Positions 10,923 to 20,261 are shown, counted from the first letter of the stretch. The stretch: DNA of 64,000 nt from Desulfobulbaceae bacterium (GCA_011391865.1 JAABPV010000033.1:35722-99721); one strand, 5' to 3'. The notes: a model not told the origin generated them from the sequence alone. Translations and numbers: made by a program.

Positions 10923-11555
10923 ATGAACAGCCTGCATCTCCTGCTGCCTGCGGCGGCGTACCTGATCGGCTCGATTCCCTTCGGCCTGCTCCTGTCGCGG
11001 CGCAGCGGCATTGACATCCGCCAACACGGCAGCGGCAACATCGGTGCAACCAATGTCTCCCGCTTAGTGGGCAAAAAAATCGGCCTGCTCACCTTGTTTC
11101 TCGATGCGGCCAAAGGCTTTCTACCCATGCTGGCTGCCGGGCTGCTGCTCGGCAGCGATGACTCCAGCCGCGACCTGATCACCGCCCTCTGCGGCGCGGC
11201 TGCGGTGACTGGGCACATGTTTCCGATTTTTCTCCGCTTCAAGGGCGGCAAAGGCGTAGCCACCGCACTAGGCATATTTCTTTATCTTGCGCCCAAAGCC
11301 CTGCTGGTCAGCGTGGCGTTTTTCATCGCCGCTGCGGTGCCGACCGGCTTTGTCTCTCTCGGCTCGCTGCTTGGCGCAGCGGCCATGCCGCCCAGCCTCT
11401 ATTTTTTTGATGAACCAACATGGAAATTTTGGCTGGCCGCCTTTGTCGCCCTGATGATCTGGATTAAGCACCAGCAGAACATCCGTCGGCTGCTCAACGG
11501 CACGGAAAAACGCTTTGGCGAGAAGGAAAGATTGCCGCCTCAGAATGAGGTCTGA
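10923..11555 (+). CDS. plsY: Acyl-phosphate:glycerol-3-phosphate acyltransferase PlsY
   Basis: PlsY is an integral inner-membrane enzyme that makes lysophosphatidic acid, the first step of phospholipid synthesis. In 210 residues it has multiple membrane segments and the three PlsY signature motifs: GSIPFGLLLSRRSGIDIR, GSGNIGATNVSR and the glycine-rich RFKGGKGVATALG. The C-terminus is charged and cytosolic. Its last 16 bases overlap the end of the convergent glycosyltransferase gene at 11540. Confidence 0.95.
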   Translation: MNSLHLLLPAAAYLIGSIPFGLLLSRRSGIDIRQHGSGNIGATNVSRLVGKKIGLLTLFLDAAKGFLPMLAAGLLLGSDDSSRDLITALCGAAAVTGHMFPIFLRFKGGKGVATALGIFLYLAPKALLVSVAFFIAAAVPTGFVSLGSLLGAAAMPPSLYFFDEPTWKFWLAAFVALMIWIKHQQNIRRLLNGTEKRFGEKERLPPQNEV

Positions 11556-13186
11556 TACAAGGTGTAATAGAGATGCGAGGACAGCTGCAGAAGATGCCGC
11601 TGCTCAATTACAACCCAAAGCTGCTGGGTGCTTATTTCTTCCTGCCGCAGCTGGTTGTAGAGCAAATCCCTCCTGATCAGCAAATGACTGAAGCCTTTTT
11701 CCTTCAGCTTCTGTCCTATCTGCTCCGCCGTCATTTCCGGCTGCTTCAGCCACGCCAGCAGGCCGTCCGCATTGCCATGCTGATCAAAGGAATGCGGTCT
11801 GTCTAAATAATATCCCCGCCAGCCCATGAAGATGCAGAGTATTTTTGCTGAGTCCGGCAGTTTGGTGTTGATGTGCTGAAGAAGCGGGTATTCTGGAATC
11901 TGCTTGGCTAAGTATTCATCTCTGCTCAAGCGTCCGCTGAGATAGCTGAAAGGATCGATTTTTTCAAATTGCTGGCTGATGTACAGGCCGTTCCACGTCA
12001 GCATCAAAATGACAGGAAGCAGCCAGACGGCTGCGGCAAGGCGGCCTGTTCCGACCAGCACTTCCAGCCGACGCAGGCCGTGCATAGACAGAATGACTAA
12101 AAAAGGCACTATCGGCACCAGATAGCGGATGCGCAGCACTTCAATATTGAAGGCGTAAAGGAAATACAGCAGGCAGAAGGCGGCCATTGCGGCCTGCTCA
12201 AGCAGCGCTTGGCGGTCCGCTTTTTTCAGAAGAAGGAGCGCGGTCAGCGGCAGCAGGAGCAGAAAAGGATTCAGGCGGCCATCGAAATAGCGGGGATCGT
12301 CGTCCTGCGCTTCATGAAAAAAAATCCGCACCGGCAGGAGGAGCAGCTGCCAGATATTTTCGCCATAAAGGACATAGCGGGTGGCGAACACGCCGCGCAC
12401 GCCGCCTTGCGGTTTGGCTTCCTCGGCTCCGGTCTCTGCTGCCGGTGGCGCAGCGGCGCGGTTGAAGAAGCCGTTGTAAAGCGGGTACATCGGATTGCCT
12501 GTCCAGACAGCGTTTCTGATCAGCAGCGGCGAGGCGGCCAGCAACGCGGCAAAGCAAAACAGAATTGCCGCCTTCATCGCCGGAAATGCGACCCTTTCTT
12601 TCGCTTCTTGGCTTCTGATGAAGAGAAACGGTGCCATGACCGCCAGAATGAACAGCACCAGCAGGCCATTGTATTTCGTGCCGATGCCCAAGCCGCAGCA
12701 AAATCCAGCGAACAGCAGGTGACGCAGCCGTTTTGTTTCCAGCCAGCGGAAAAGCAGCAGTAGGGCGGCGGTGCTGAAAAAGACAAGGCCAAGGTCAACG
12801 TAAACGGTGATGGAGAGTTTGACGATGACTGGAATGCTGAGAAAAAAGACCGCGCCCAGCCAAGCGTAGATGCTGGGCAGGCGTTTTTGCAGATGAAAAA
12901 AAAGCAGCAGGGCCGTGGCCAAAGCGAAGGCCATGTGGATATATTTCGGCAGAATATCGCTGCCAAGCCATAATGCCCCCATGTAGAGCAGGTCGAGATT
13001 CATGGGGTAATACGAAAAGACCAGTTCAGGAATTTCGTAAATGCCGCCGTGCTGGAGGTAGAGCTTGGGAATTTGCAGATGGTGAATCAGGCCGTCGCGG
13101 TCAAAGGGCGGGGTGCAGGCAAGCAGAACGAGGCTGAGCAGGACAATTCCCAGCGCAGCCTGCAAAAAAAGAAGCCGCCTGTTCAT
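11540..13186 (-). CDS. GT39/ArnT-like membrane glycosyltransferase
   Basis: A 548-residue polytopic membrane protein. The N-terminus has a TM segment followed by a large periplasmic loop with PFDRDGLIHHLQIPKLYL, and then LGSDILPKYIHM, KLSITVYVDLGLVFFSTAA and GLGIGTKYNGLL. This matches the dolichyl-phosphate-mannose or undecaprenyl-phosphate-sugar transferase fold (GT39/GT83), with the conserved acidic residues in the first loop. A C-terminal soluble part of about 100 residues follows the last TM. Its ATG overlaps the stop of the VKOR-DsbA gene (ATGA at 13186-13183), so the two are translationally coupled. Donor and acceptor cannot be read from the sequence. Confidence 0.7.
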   Translation of the reverse strand: MNRRLLFLQAALGIVLLSLVLLACTPPFDRDGLIHHLQIPKLYLQHGGIYEIPELVFSYYPMNLDLLYMGALWLGSDILPKYIHMAFALATALLLFFHLQKRLPSIYAWLGAVFFLSIPVIVKLSITVYVDLGLVFFSTAALLLLFRWLETKRLRHLLFAGFCCGLGIGTKYNGLLVLFILAVMAPFLFIRSQEAKERVAFPAMKAAILFCFAALLAASPLLIRNAVWTGNPMYPLYNGFFNRAAAPPAAETGAEEAKPQGGVRGVFATRYVLYGENIWQLLLLPVRIFFHEAQDDDPRYFDGRLNPFLLLLPLTALLLLKKADRQALLEQAAMAAFCLLYFLYAFNIEVLRIRYLVPIVPFLVILSMHGLRRLEVLVGTGRLAAAVWLLPVILMLTWNGLYISQQFEKIDPFSYLSGRLSRDEYLAKQIPEYPLLQHINTKLPDSAKILCIFMGWRGYYLDRPHSFDQHGNADGLLAWLKQPEMTAEQIGQKLKEKGFSHLLIRRDLLYNQLRQEEISTQQLWVVIEQRHLLQLSSHLYYTLYQTSF

Positions 13187-14361
13187 TGGCCCGACGGCAG
13201 CTCGGCAACTTTTTTCAGGATTTCCGGCGGAATATTGCCTTGATAGACTTGCCCGTCAATCAGGAAGGCAGGGGTGCCGGTGATGCCTAATTTCATTCCC
13301 TGCCAGATGTCTCTGCGCAGCAGCTCGGCAATATCGGGATGTAACAGAGCCGCAGACAGCTCATTGCGGTCGAGGCCGGTTTTGTCGGCAATCTTTTGCA
13401 AAGGAATTTCCTGCACTTTGTTGCGCATCAGCGCATAAAGCAAATCATTGGTCTGCCAGAATTTGTCCCGAAGCGCGGCGAGTATGGCTATTTTCGCCAA
13501 ATCGCCGGAACCTTGATGAAATGGTTCCGGCACAATAACCGAATTAACCTTGTGATCTAAAGGATAATGCCGGTGGACAAACCGGAGAGAATCAGGATGC
13601 GCGGCCAGCATCTGGCGCAGGAGCAGATACATTTTGCTGCACTGAAAGCACTGGTAGTCAGAAAATTGCTCAATGGTTATTTCAGGCTTTTCCGCGCCGA
13701 TCCACGGATGACCGTCCTCGGTCAGGCCATGCGGCAGATGGCTGATGTCCGTTTCCGTTGGAGCAAGCAGCCAGTAGCGCGGCATCAGGCCGTACAAAAG
13801 CAGTAGGCTGAGGCAGAACACTCCGGCGGCAGTGCTGTAATTGCGCAGCGCGTCTTTTTTTTGCAATGTTGCGCTGAACCCTTCCGCGCCTTTGGCAACC
13901 GCTTCTTTGCAGCGGCGTTTGCCGAGCCAGCAGGTGTAGGTCAGGAAAAATGTAATGATGTAGGTGGCTAAACAGACAAGGCAAAGTGATCTGATTTGCG
14001 TGACGGCAATGACTGCCAGCACCAGCGTGACGATGGAGGCAATGTTCATCACGAGAAAAAAGCCCTGCCAAGCGGCGAGGTTGCGGCGGTCTTCTGTCAG
14101 CAGGATGAATAGAAAGAAAACATAGAAAAACACGCCCCACCACGCGACCGGAATTGCAAAAAGAATCGACCACGGACTTTGCGCGACTGTGTCGCAGTTG
14201 ATTGCTTTGCTGATGGCGCAGAAGCTGCTGTAGAGCGGGTCGGTATAGTTCTGATAGTGGCTGTGGGCGGAATAGAGGGCGACTGCAAGGCCTGTCAGGA
14301 CAAGCAACAGTGCGGCGAGCCAGAGAAAAGTTTGTTTACGGAGAAGATGTCTGCTGTTCAT
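13183..14361 (-). CDS. VKOR-DsbA fusion disulfide-bond oxidoreductase
   Basis: The N-terminal half has four or five membrane helices with the VKOR pattern: the loop CAISKAINCDTVAQSPWS and the quinone-site motif SLCLVCLATY (CXXC). The C-terminal half is a DsbA/thioredoxin domain with active site CFQC in FSDYQCFQCSKMY and the cis-Pro segment ITGTPAFLIDG. Such fusions oxidise periplasmic cysteines and pass electrons to quinone, replacing DsbB plus DsbA. The ATG at 14361 gives 392 residues and overlaps the upstream gene by 26 bases; a TTG at 14382 is an alternative. It could oxidise the many Cys-rich exported proteins encoded in this window (inference). Confidence 0.85.
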   Translation of the reverse strand: MNSRHLLRKQTFLWLAALLLVLTGLAVALYSAHSHYQNYTDPLYSSFCAISKAINCDTVAQSPWSILFAIPVAWWGVFFYVFFLFILLTEDRRNLAAWQGFFLVMNIASIVTLVLAVIAVTQIRSLCLVCLATYIITFFLTYTCWLGKRRCKEAVAKGAEGFSATLQKKDALRNYSTAAGVFCLSLLLLYGLMPRYWLLAPTETDISHLPHGLTEDGHPWIGAEKPEITIEQFSDYQCFQCSKMYLLLRQMLAAHPDSLRFVHRHYPLDHKVNSVIVPEPFHQGSGDLAKIAILAALRDKFWQTNDLLYALMRNKVQEIPLQKIADKTGLDRNELSAALLHPDIAELLRRDIWQGMKLGITGTPAFLIDGQVYQGNIPPEILKKVAELPSGQ

Positions 14362-16399
14362 GATGATAGGCCAATTTTTCAAATTTGTCGTAAAAATACT
14401 GCCGCATATCTTCTGTCAAGATATTATAACGATCTTCTTTCAGAAAAAGGTCAATGTTTTCTTTTTTATATCCAGCAAATATAGCATGAATAATTTTATC
14501 GAGAGGAACTTGATAGCCAGCTAAATAAGAAATAATTGCTAAATTTATTTTATTCTCCAAAGACGGAAAAATTTCTTCGGCTTTTCTCAAAAAAAATAAA
14601 CTGCTCTGATAGTCTTGCTTTTTAAGAAAAATCACCCCAGTAAGCTGCATCACTTGGTGATCATCAAGCTGCTTGGCAACATTGGCGATCGTATTCAATG
14701 CTTCATCAAAATCTTTTGCTTGATACAATGAAAGAGCAGATAGATACCTGTACTTAACAAAGTAAGGATATTTACCAGATAAGTTTTTAGCGTCAGCAAA
14801 TGCCAAATTGTTTTGATTTTTATGCAAATAAACCAATATTCTGTTTACTGTGCAATCAATATTATCCTGATCTATATTAATGCATTTATTGAAATAAACA
14901 AGAGCGTTTTCATTTTCCTGCCGACTGTAGTGTAAAGATCCTATTAAATTAAGGGCTATAGTTGTGGCATATTTTGGACTCGGCGCATGTTTCGCATTTG
15001 CTAAAGATAATTGAAAATATTGATAGGCTTTTTCTTTTTGTCCTTGTTTGTCATACCATTGGCCTAAATGCGCCGCCGCTCTTGCGCTGTTTGGAGCTTT
15101 TCTGATGGCATCCGTCCACAACGTTTCGCTTGTCGCCCAAACCATGTTTCTTGTGTATGTGGCATGACCGGATATAATCAGGAAAAACGCAGCGCAGACT
15201 GCCGCTGCCGTCTGACGGAAGTCAGGCTGCGGAGGATTGCTGCATAGAATGCGGGCGACCGCCGCTCCGACCGGAAGAAAGAGAAAAAGCGAAGGAAGGT
15301 AGTTGCGGTGTTCAAAAACCAGTTCAAGCTGTAAAATAGTTGATTCAACCGCATGATTGAGGAAGTAAAAAAGGACAGGAAAGCAGACGAGCGGATATTT
15401 TTTCAAAAAAAATATGGCACCGCCAATCAGGCCAAGGATAGCCGCTATGGAGGGAAGCGTTGTCCACGGGGAGAACAAAGATGTGGACAAGATAATTTCG
15501 TGTTCGAAAGACAGGCGGTCAGCAACAGGAAAAAATATCTGCGAAAGATACATCAGCAGGATGCGCGGCTGCGTTAAAATCCGCTGACTGAATGTGAAGG
15601 AACGGTTGCTGTAGTCGTCAAGGAAACGCAGCGGATTTGACAAACTGAAGGGGGTGAGCCCAAGCCCATAATGCACGAAGAAAAAAGCGGCGGGCAGGAT
15701 GAAAACTAAGGCAAGGACAAGGCGGACGATCTGGCGTTTTGTGATCGAGTGTTTGAAAAAAGCAGCTTCAATCAAAACAAGGGAGGGCAGCAGCATAATG
15801 GCATTCTCCTTGCTGCCGAGGGCGGCGAAGAATGCCATTAACGAAAGGGCGAACCAGCCAATCTTTCCTTTTGCGGCGGTTCTGCCGCGCAAGTAAGCAT
15901 AAATGACTGCTATGCCGAACATGGCCGCCATTGAGGCCATGCGCTGGACAATGTAGGTGACGGCCTGTGTCTGGATGGGCGCGAGTGCCCAGAAGAGCGC
16001 GGCGAGCAGAGCAGCTGTGTCAATCAAGCCTGAATTTTCTTTTTTCTGATCATGGATACGCAACAGCAGGCGCAACGTCAGGAAAAGAAACCATGCGGTC
16101 AGAATATGAATAACAAGGTTGACTGCATGATAGCCGAATACACTGTCCTGCCCCAAATACCAGTTCAGTCCGAAGGTCAGGCAGGGCAGTGGACGGTACA
16201 GCTTACCACCCTCCGATAAGGAGGACGGATGTGCCCTCATGGACCGGTTGATCTGTTCAAACGTCAGCTCGGATATATGGAGATTGCTGTTGAAGAGAAT
16301 ATTCGGCTCGTCATCAAACTGCCAAGATGACTGAAATGTGTTGGAGTAAACGAGAAGGACAAGCGCAGTGATAAAGAGAGTGGCATTTATTTTTTTCAT
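14336..16399 (-). CDS. TMTC-like polytopic membrane protein with C-terminal TPRs
   Basis: 687 residues. The first ~410 residues are a polytopic membrane domain starting with SNTFQSSWQFDDEPNIL (the acidic DDE loop typical of GT-C fold O-mannosyltransferase/TMTC proteins) and including HAVNLVIHILTAWF and LGSKENAIMLL. TPRs follow (ARAAAHLGQWYDKQGQKEKA and NALVYFNKCINIDQDN), so the C-terminus probably recruits a partner or substrate. It is the same architecture as the partial gene at 1-1200. The 3' part (about 14380-15000) is much richer in A+T than its neighbours. It is first in a minus-strand run with the VKOR-DsbA and GT39 genes, suggesting an envelope glycosylation and folding unit. Confidence 0.75.
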   Translation of the reverse strand: MKKINATLFITALVLLVYSNTFQSSWQFDDEPNILFNSNLHISELTFEQINRSMRAHPSSLSEGGKLYRPLPCLTFGLNWYLGQDSVFGYHAVNLVIHILTAWFLFLTLRLLLRIHDQKKENSGLIDTAALLAALFWALAPIQTQAVTYIVQRMASMAAMFGIAVIYAYLRGRTAAKGKIGWFALSLMAFFAALGSKENAIMLLPSLVLIEAAFFKHSITKRQIVRLVLALVFILPAAFFFVHYGLGLTPFSLSNPLRFLDDYSNRSFTFSQRILTQPRILLMYLSQIFFPVADRLSFEHEIILSTSLFSPWTTLPSIAAILGLIGGAIFFLKKYPLVCFPVLFYFLNHAVESTILQLELVFEHRNYLPSLFLFLPVGAAVARILCSNPPQPDFRQTAAAVCAAFFLIISGHATYTRNMVWATSETLWTDAIRKAPNSARAAAHLGQWYDKQGQKEKAYQYFQLSLANAKHAPSPKYATTIALNLIGSLHYSRQENENALVYFNKCINIDQDNIDCTVNRILVYLHKNQNNLAFADAKNLSGKYPYFVKYRYLSALSLYQAKDFDEALNTIANVAKQLDDHQVMQLTGVIFLKKQDYQSSLFFLRKAEEIFPSLENKINLAIISYLAGYQVPLDKIIHAIFAGYKKENIDLFLKEDRYNILTEDMRQYFYDKFEKLAYHHEQQTSSP

Positions 16400-16484
16400 T
16401 CTGGGAAATGAATCATACTATCGCTAATGAGACGAGCAGATCTGTATGCTGCTGACAGCGGGATAGACCATGAAAGACACAATA

Positions 16485-16516
16485 AAAAAGGAGCAGTAAA
16501 AACCTGCTCCTTTTTT
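16485..16516. terminator. Bidirectional terminator after pilA
   Basis: Arms AAAAAGGAGCAG (16485-16496) and CTGCTCCTTTTT (16504-16515) are separated by a seven-base loop, with A and T runs on either side. It lies 18 bases beyond the pilA stop and can end transcription from pilA. Confidence 0.8.
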
Positions 16517-16533
16517 ATATCCTGTAAAGAATG

Positions 16534-16983
16534 TTATTTCATTCTTTTCAAGAATTTTTGGTCTCCAGCGCTCCAACCAGCGGTTTTCTGTGAAGCTTGG
16601 TAGTCATCCGGGCAACGATCAGATCCGTCAGTAACGGTAATCAGTATATCGTCAACAGTGCCGCTTACAGTAGCGGTATTTTTGCCGGACAGAGGCGAAA
16701 AATTTGTTACGCCATCGTCAGCCAGTAACTGGGTAGCCGACAGGGGAGAAGTACTTACCACAGGCAAGGCTGTATGATTAGGAATGGCAAAGTAATCCGC
16801 CAAAGTTGCTGCGATACTTTTTGCATCCTGTTCAGCTGCTGAACAGAATGCCTTGTCACGATAAGCAATAAAGTTCGGAATTGCAATCGCGGCCAAGATA
16901 CCGATGATGGCGATAACGATCATCAGCTCAATCAGGGTGAAGCCTTTCTGGCTGGCCAGCATTCTCAGTTTATTGATCTTCAT
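16534..16983 (-). CDS. pilA: Type IV major pilin PilA
   Basis: The start at 16983 follows GGAGG in GGAGGAACACC and gives MKINKLRMLASQKG, a short class-IVa leader. PilD cleavage would fall before FTLIELMIVIAIIGILAAIA, which has Glu at +5 and the hydrophobic assembly helix. The mature pilin is about 135 residues with a full globular domain and a C-terminal Cys pair (the Cys before SAAEQD and the one in DRCPDD). It is therefore not the short Geobacter-type pilin. It is transcribed divergently from pilSR, and the intergenic region holds a sigma-54 promoter and a TGTCAC palindrome. Confidence 0.9.
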   Translation of the reverse strand: MKINKLRMLASQKGFTLIELMIVIAIIGILAAIAIPNFIAYRDKAFCSAAEQDAKSIAATLADYFAIPNHTALPVVSTSPLSATQLLADDGVTNFSPLSGKNTATVSGTVDDILITVTDGSDRCPDDYQASQKTAGWSAGDQKFLKRMK

Positions 16984-17061
16984 GGTGTTCCTCCGTTCAG
17001 GTGTGTTGGTTGCCGGGGGCTTGACTGCCGTCATCCGGCCTTTCTCTTTGCTTTGGTATAA

Positions 17062-17076
17062 GCAAAAGCCGTGCCA
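17062..17076 (-). promoter_or_regulatory. Sigma-54 (-24/-12) promoter of pilA
   Basis: Read on the minus strand, the sequence is TGGCAC-N5-TTGC, an exact match to the sigma-54 consensus. Transcription should start near 17050, leaving a leader of about 65 bases before pilA. Its position between pilA and the NtrC-type regulator pilR fits known PilR control of pilA. Confidence 0.8.
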
Positions 17077-17193
17077 GTTTTTCCGCCCGGTTCCTGAAAG
17101 CGTATTTTTCTTGGCAGCGCAGACAGTTGTCCATCCAGACGCATCCCTGCGCCTGCCGCCAGCACCAGCCCGCTGCGCTGTTCAACCCTTGGC

Positions 17194-17232
17194 AGTGACA
17201 ATTTTTGTCACCGAGTGACAAAAATTGTCACT
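17194..17232. promoter_or_regulatory. TGTCAC palindrome, putative PilR enhancer site
   Basis: Two 18-base arms, AGTGACAATTTTTGTCAC (17194-17211) and its exact reverse complement (17215-17232), are separated by CGA. Each arm is itself an inverted repeat, so there are four GTGACAA/TTGTCAC half-sites. The site is about 130-170 bp upstream of the pilA -12 box, the usual place for a bacterial enhancer-binding protein. TGTC-type half-sites are known for Pseudomonas PilR; binding here is inferred. Confidence 0.6.
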
Positions 17233-17294
17233 TGGCAGGGCACCGGTACTTTTCCTTGTCGCCTTCGCCGCCGCTGTGCTAAGGTGAAGCTGCG

Positions 17295-18761
17295 ATGAAA
17301 ACCAGACTGACGCTGACCGTGGCCGCTCTGCTGCTGGCCGCCATGCTGCTGATCAATCTCGTGCTGCTTGTATTCTGGAAGCGCGATGCCCTCCAACGGG
17401 AAGCGGCGCAGGATCAAGCCGTGTTGATTCATATTGCATACCGCATGGCGGCGGAAAAAGCAAGGCCGCAGGCATTTTTTTTTGCGGAATTCTATCCCGG
17501 CGCACAGACTGGAGAAATCGCCGTGTTGCTGCGGGATGAAGAGCGGGCCGATCTGCCGCCGCTGCTGGCGGCAGCCGCCGCCGAGGCCATGCGCACCACC
17601 GGCCAAGCCGCAGTCCATTCAACAGCCTTGGCTGCGGAGCTGCTGCGCGGCAGGCCGCCGCTTATCGCCAGCGCGCTGCCGCTGCGGCAGGACGGGCGGA
17701 TCATCGGCGCGGCCGCAGTTGTCCGCTCGCTGGAATCTGTGTTTCACGCCCTCTGGCAGGCGGAGCGGATCGTCCTTATATATATGGCAGTCAATTTGCT
17801 GGCACTGGCCGCGCTGTTTTTTTTCCGCCTGAACAGCTTGGTTGTCCGGCCAGCGGAACGGCTGGTGGTGCTGGCCAAGCGGCACAGCGGCAGCGAGGCG
17901 GTCTGGTTCGCGGCTGAGGATTCCGGCAGCGAGTTCAACCGGCTGGCGAGCAGCCTCAACAGCATGTTGGCGCGGATTGAGCAGGACCGGCAGACTCTGC
18001 GGACGACGGTGGCCGAGCTGGAGGCCGCCAACCGTCAGCTGCATGAGCGGCAGGAGGAGCTGATCCGGGCGGAGAAGCTGGCTGCGGCAGGCAGGCTGGC
18101 CGCCGGGCTGGCGCATGAGATCGGCAATCCTTTGGCCGTGATTCAGGGCTATCTCGGCCTGCTGGCCCGCAGCAGCCAGAGCGGGGAAAATCAGGACTTC
18201 ATCCGCCGGGCCGAGCAGGAAACGCAGCGGGTGAGCGGCCTTGTCCGTCAGCTTTTAGACTGCGCGAGGGCATCCAAGGGCAGGCCGGAGATTTTTTCCG
18301 CGCATGAGCTGCTGCACTCCACGGCGGAGCTGGTGCGGGTGCAGAAGGCGTTTCAGCAGATTGAGCTGACTGTGCAGGCTGAAGCGGCGCAGGACAGAAT
18401 TCATGCCGATCCTGACCAGCTCCACCAAGTGCTGCTCAACTGTCTGCTCAACAGCGCGGATGCCATCGGCAGCGCAGGCCGGACAGGCGGGCGGATCACA
18501 CTTTCCACCGACTTGCCGCAGCCGCAGCAGCTCCGCATCCGCATTGCCGACAACGGCAGCGGCATACCTGAAAAAGAATTGGCTGCGGTGTTTGATCCCT
18601 TTTACACCACCAAAGAGCCGGGTAAGGGCACCGGTCTGGGGCTGTCGGTCTCGCGCTCGTTAGTGGAGCACGCAGGCGGCACGATGAGTATCGAAAGCAG
18701 GGCAGGACAGGGCTGCACGGTTTCAATTTATCTGCCTTTGACATTTTGTCAAGGCGGTTGA
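17295..18761 (+). CDS. pilS: PilS-type sensor histidine kinase
   Basis: 488 residues. TM1 covers residues ~7-27, a loop of about 125 residues follows, and TM2 is near residues 155-177. Next come a HAMP-like stretch (SLVVRPAERLVVLAKR), a coiled coil, and the HisKA box AAGLAHEIGNPLAVIQGYLG with His near residue 274. The catalytic domain has N (LLNCLLNSADAIGSAG), G1 (IADNGSGIPEK), F and G2 (GKGTGLGLSVS) boxes. The NtrB-like H-box and the adjacent NtrC-type regulator and divergent pilA identify it as PilS. This version has only two TM segments, fewer than Pseudomonas PilS. Confidence 0.82.
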   Translation: MKTRLTLTVAALLLAAMLLINLVLLVFWKRDALQREAAQDQAVLIHIAYRMAAEKARPQAFFFAEFYPGAQTGEIAVLLRDEERADLPPLLAAAAAEAMRTTGQAAVHSTALAAELLRGRPPLIASALPLRQDGRIIGAAAVVRSLESVFHALWQAERIVLIYMAVNLLALAALFFFRLNSLVVRPAERLVVLAKRHSGSEAVWFAAEDSGSEFNRLASSLNSMLARIEQDRQTLRTTVAELEAANRQLHERQEELIRAEKLAAAGRLAAGLAHEIGNPLAVIQGYLGLLARSSQSGENQDFIRRAEQETQRVSGLVRQLLDCARASKGRPEIFSAHELLHSTAELVRVQKAFQQIELTVQAEAAQDRIHADPDQLHQVLLNCLLNSADAIGSAGRTGGRITLSTDLPQPQQLRIRIADNGSGIPEKELAAVFDPFYTTKEPGKGTGLGLSVSRSLVEHAGGTMSIESRAGQGCTVSIYLPLTFCQGG

Positions 18762-18798
18762 GCGGAGTCGAAACCGCCGCTGCCTTCGGCTCCGCTCA
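18759..18798. repeat. REP-like palindrome between pilS and pilR
   Basis: Arms TGAGCGGAG (18759-18767, overlapping the pilS stop) and CTCCGCTCA (18790-18798) flank a 22-base loop. Related TTCGACAGGCTCGG-type words occur in the linker of the gene at 43993, so it may belong to a dispersed palindromic repeat family. It is not followed by a T tract. Confidence 0.4.
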
Positions 18799-18834
18799 GG
18801 CAGCTTGTTTGGTGATCAACGCAGGAGAAAGACA

Positions 18835-20238
18835 ATGGCTGAAGAGTTGAAGCGCGTGCTGGTGATTGATGACGAGGAGAACATGCGGCACATGCTTTCT
18901 GCCCTGCTGCGGGCTGAGGGCTATGCCGTGGAGACCGCCGCGCATGGCCGCGCCGGGCTGGAGCGGCTGCGGCAAGGCGGTCTTGATTTCATTCTCTGTG
19001 ACATCCGAATGCCGGAGATGGACGGCATAGCCTTTCTGCACGCGGCGGCGGAGCTGCGGCATTCCGCTGTCATTATCATGATGTCGGCGTTCGGCACCGT
19101 GGACACCGCCATTGAGGCTATGAAGCAGGGTGCCTACGATTTCATCTCCAAGCCTTTCAAGACCGACGAAGTGGTGCTGGTGCTGAAAAAAGCCGAGGAG
19201 CGCGAGCGGCTGCGGCGGGAAAACATCCTCCTGAAAAAGCGGCTGGCCATGCTGGAGCAGGCCGCTGGGCTGGGCGGGATGATCGGCAGGAGCAAGGCCA
19301 TGCAGGCGGTTTTTCAGTTAGCCGACAAGGTTGCCCGGCACAGCACCACCGTTTTGATCACCGGCGAGTCCGGCACGGGCAAAGAGCTGGTCGCTCGCGG
19401 CATTCACGAAAAAAGCGGCAGGGCGGCCAAGCCTTTTCTGGCGGTGAACTGCGGCGGCATCCCGGAAAATCTCTTGGAAAGCGAGCTGTTCGGCCACGTG
19501 CGCGGTGCTTTCACCGGCGCGGACCGCGACCGCAAGGGCCTGTTCGAGGAGGCGGACGGCGGCACGCTGTTCCTTGATGAAATCGGCGAGCTGCCGCTGT
19601 CCATGCAGGTCAAGCTGCTGCGGGCAGTGCAAGAGCAGGAAATCCGGCGCGTGGGCGCGGCAGCCAGCCGCCGGGTGGATGTGCGGCTCATCGCGGCCAC
19701 GGCCCGCAATTTAGCCGAAGAGGTGCGGGCGGGCCGCTTCCGCGAGGATTTATTCTACCGTCTCAACGTGGTCAACATCCACCTGCCGCCACTGCGGGAG
19801 CGCATCGCCGACATCCCGCAGCTCTGCGATTATTTTGTTGAAAAATTCGCTGTCAGCATGAACCGGCCTGAGATTGAGGGCATCGCTCCGGCGGCCTTGC
19901 AGCGGCTGCTCGCGCATTCGTGGCCAGGCAATGTCCGCGAGCTGGAAAACGTGCTGGAGCGGGCCGTGCTGCTGGCCGAAGAGCGGCTGATTCAGCCGGA
20001 CAGTCTGCCGGAGTTTCTGGCGGAAGGCGGCGGACGGCATCCGTTGGAGCTGCTGCGTGGCATTGCTTCAATCAAAAAAGGGCGGCAGATTGTCGAGCAG
20101 TGGCTGATTGCGCGGGCGATGGAAGCCACTGGCGGCAACAAAAGCCGGGCCGCCGAGCTGCTGGAGATCAGCTACCCCTCGCTGCTCAGTAAATTGAAAC
20201 TGTCAGAATCAGATGACAGCGCAGCGGATGATGTGTAA
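18835..20238 (+). CDS. pilR: PilR-type NtrC family sigma-54 response regulator
   Basis: The start at 18835 follows AGGAG and gives 467 residues. The receiver domain has the acidic pair DDEEN and phospho-acceptor Asp near residue 56 in [11 protein letters not shown]. The AAA+ domain has Walker A GESGTGKE (near residue 177), the sigma-54 contact loop GAFTGAD, and Walker [12 protein letters not shown]. The C-terminal Fis-type helix-turn-helix ends [20 protein letters not shown]. It should activate the sigma-54 promoters found upstream of pilA and the minor pilin operon. Confidence 0.88.
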   Translation: MAEELKRVLVIDDEENMRHMLSALLRAEGYAVETAAHGRAGLERLRQGGLDFILCDIRMPEMDGIAFLHAAAELRHSAVIIMMSAFGTVDTAIEAMKQGAYDFISKPFKTDEVVLVLKKAEERERLRRENILLKKRLAMLEQAAGLGGMIGRSKAMQAVFQLADKVARHSTTVLITGESGTGKELVARGIHEKSGRAAKPFLAVNCGGIPENLLESELFGHVRGAFTGADRDRKGLFEEADGGTLFLDEIGELPLSMQVKLLRAVQEQEIRRVGAAASRRVDVRLIAATARNLAEEVRAGRFREDLFYRLNVVNIHLPPLRERIADIPQLCDYFVEKFAVSMNRPEIEGIAPAALQRLLAHSWPGNVRELENVLERAVLLAEERLIQPDSLPEFLAEGGGRHPLELLRGIASIKKGRQIVEQWLIARAMEATGGNKSRAAELLEISYPSLLSKLKLSESDDSAADDV

Positions 20239-20261
20239 AATATTTTTATAGTTAGCTGTCA
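20200..20261. promoter_or_regulatory. TGTCA half-sites upstream of the minor pilin promoter
   Basis: CTGTCA-N8-TGACAG lies at 20200-20219, in the last codons of pilR, and another CTGTCA at 20256-20261. They lie about 135-195 bp upstream of a sigma-54-like promoter. The half-site word and distance are like those at pilA, so this is a candidate PilR binding region. Confidence 0.4.
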
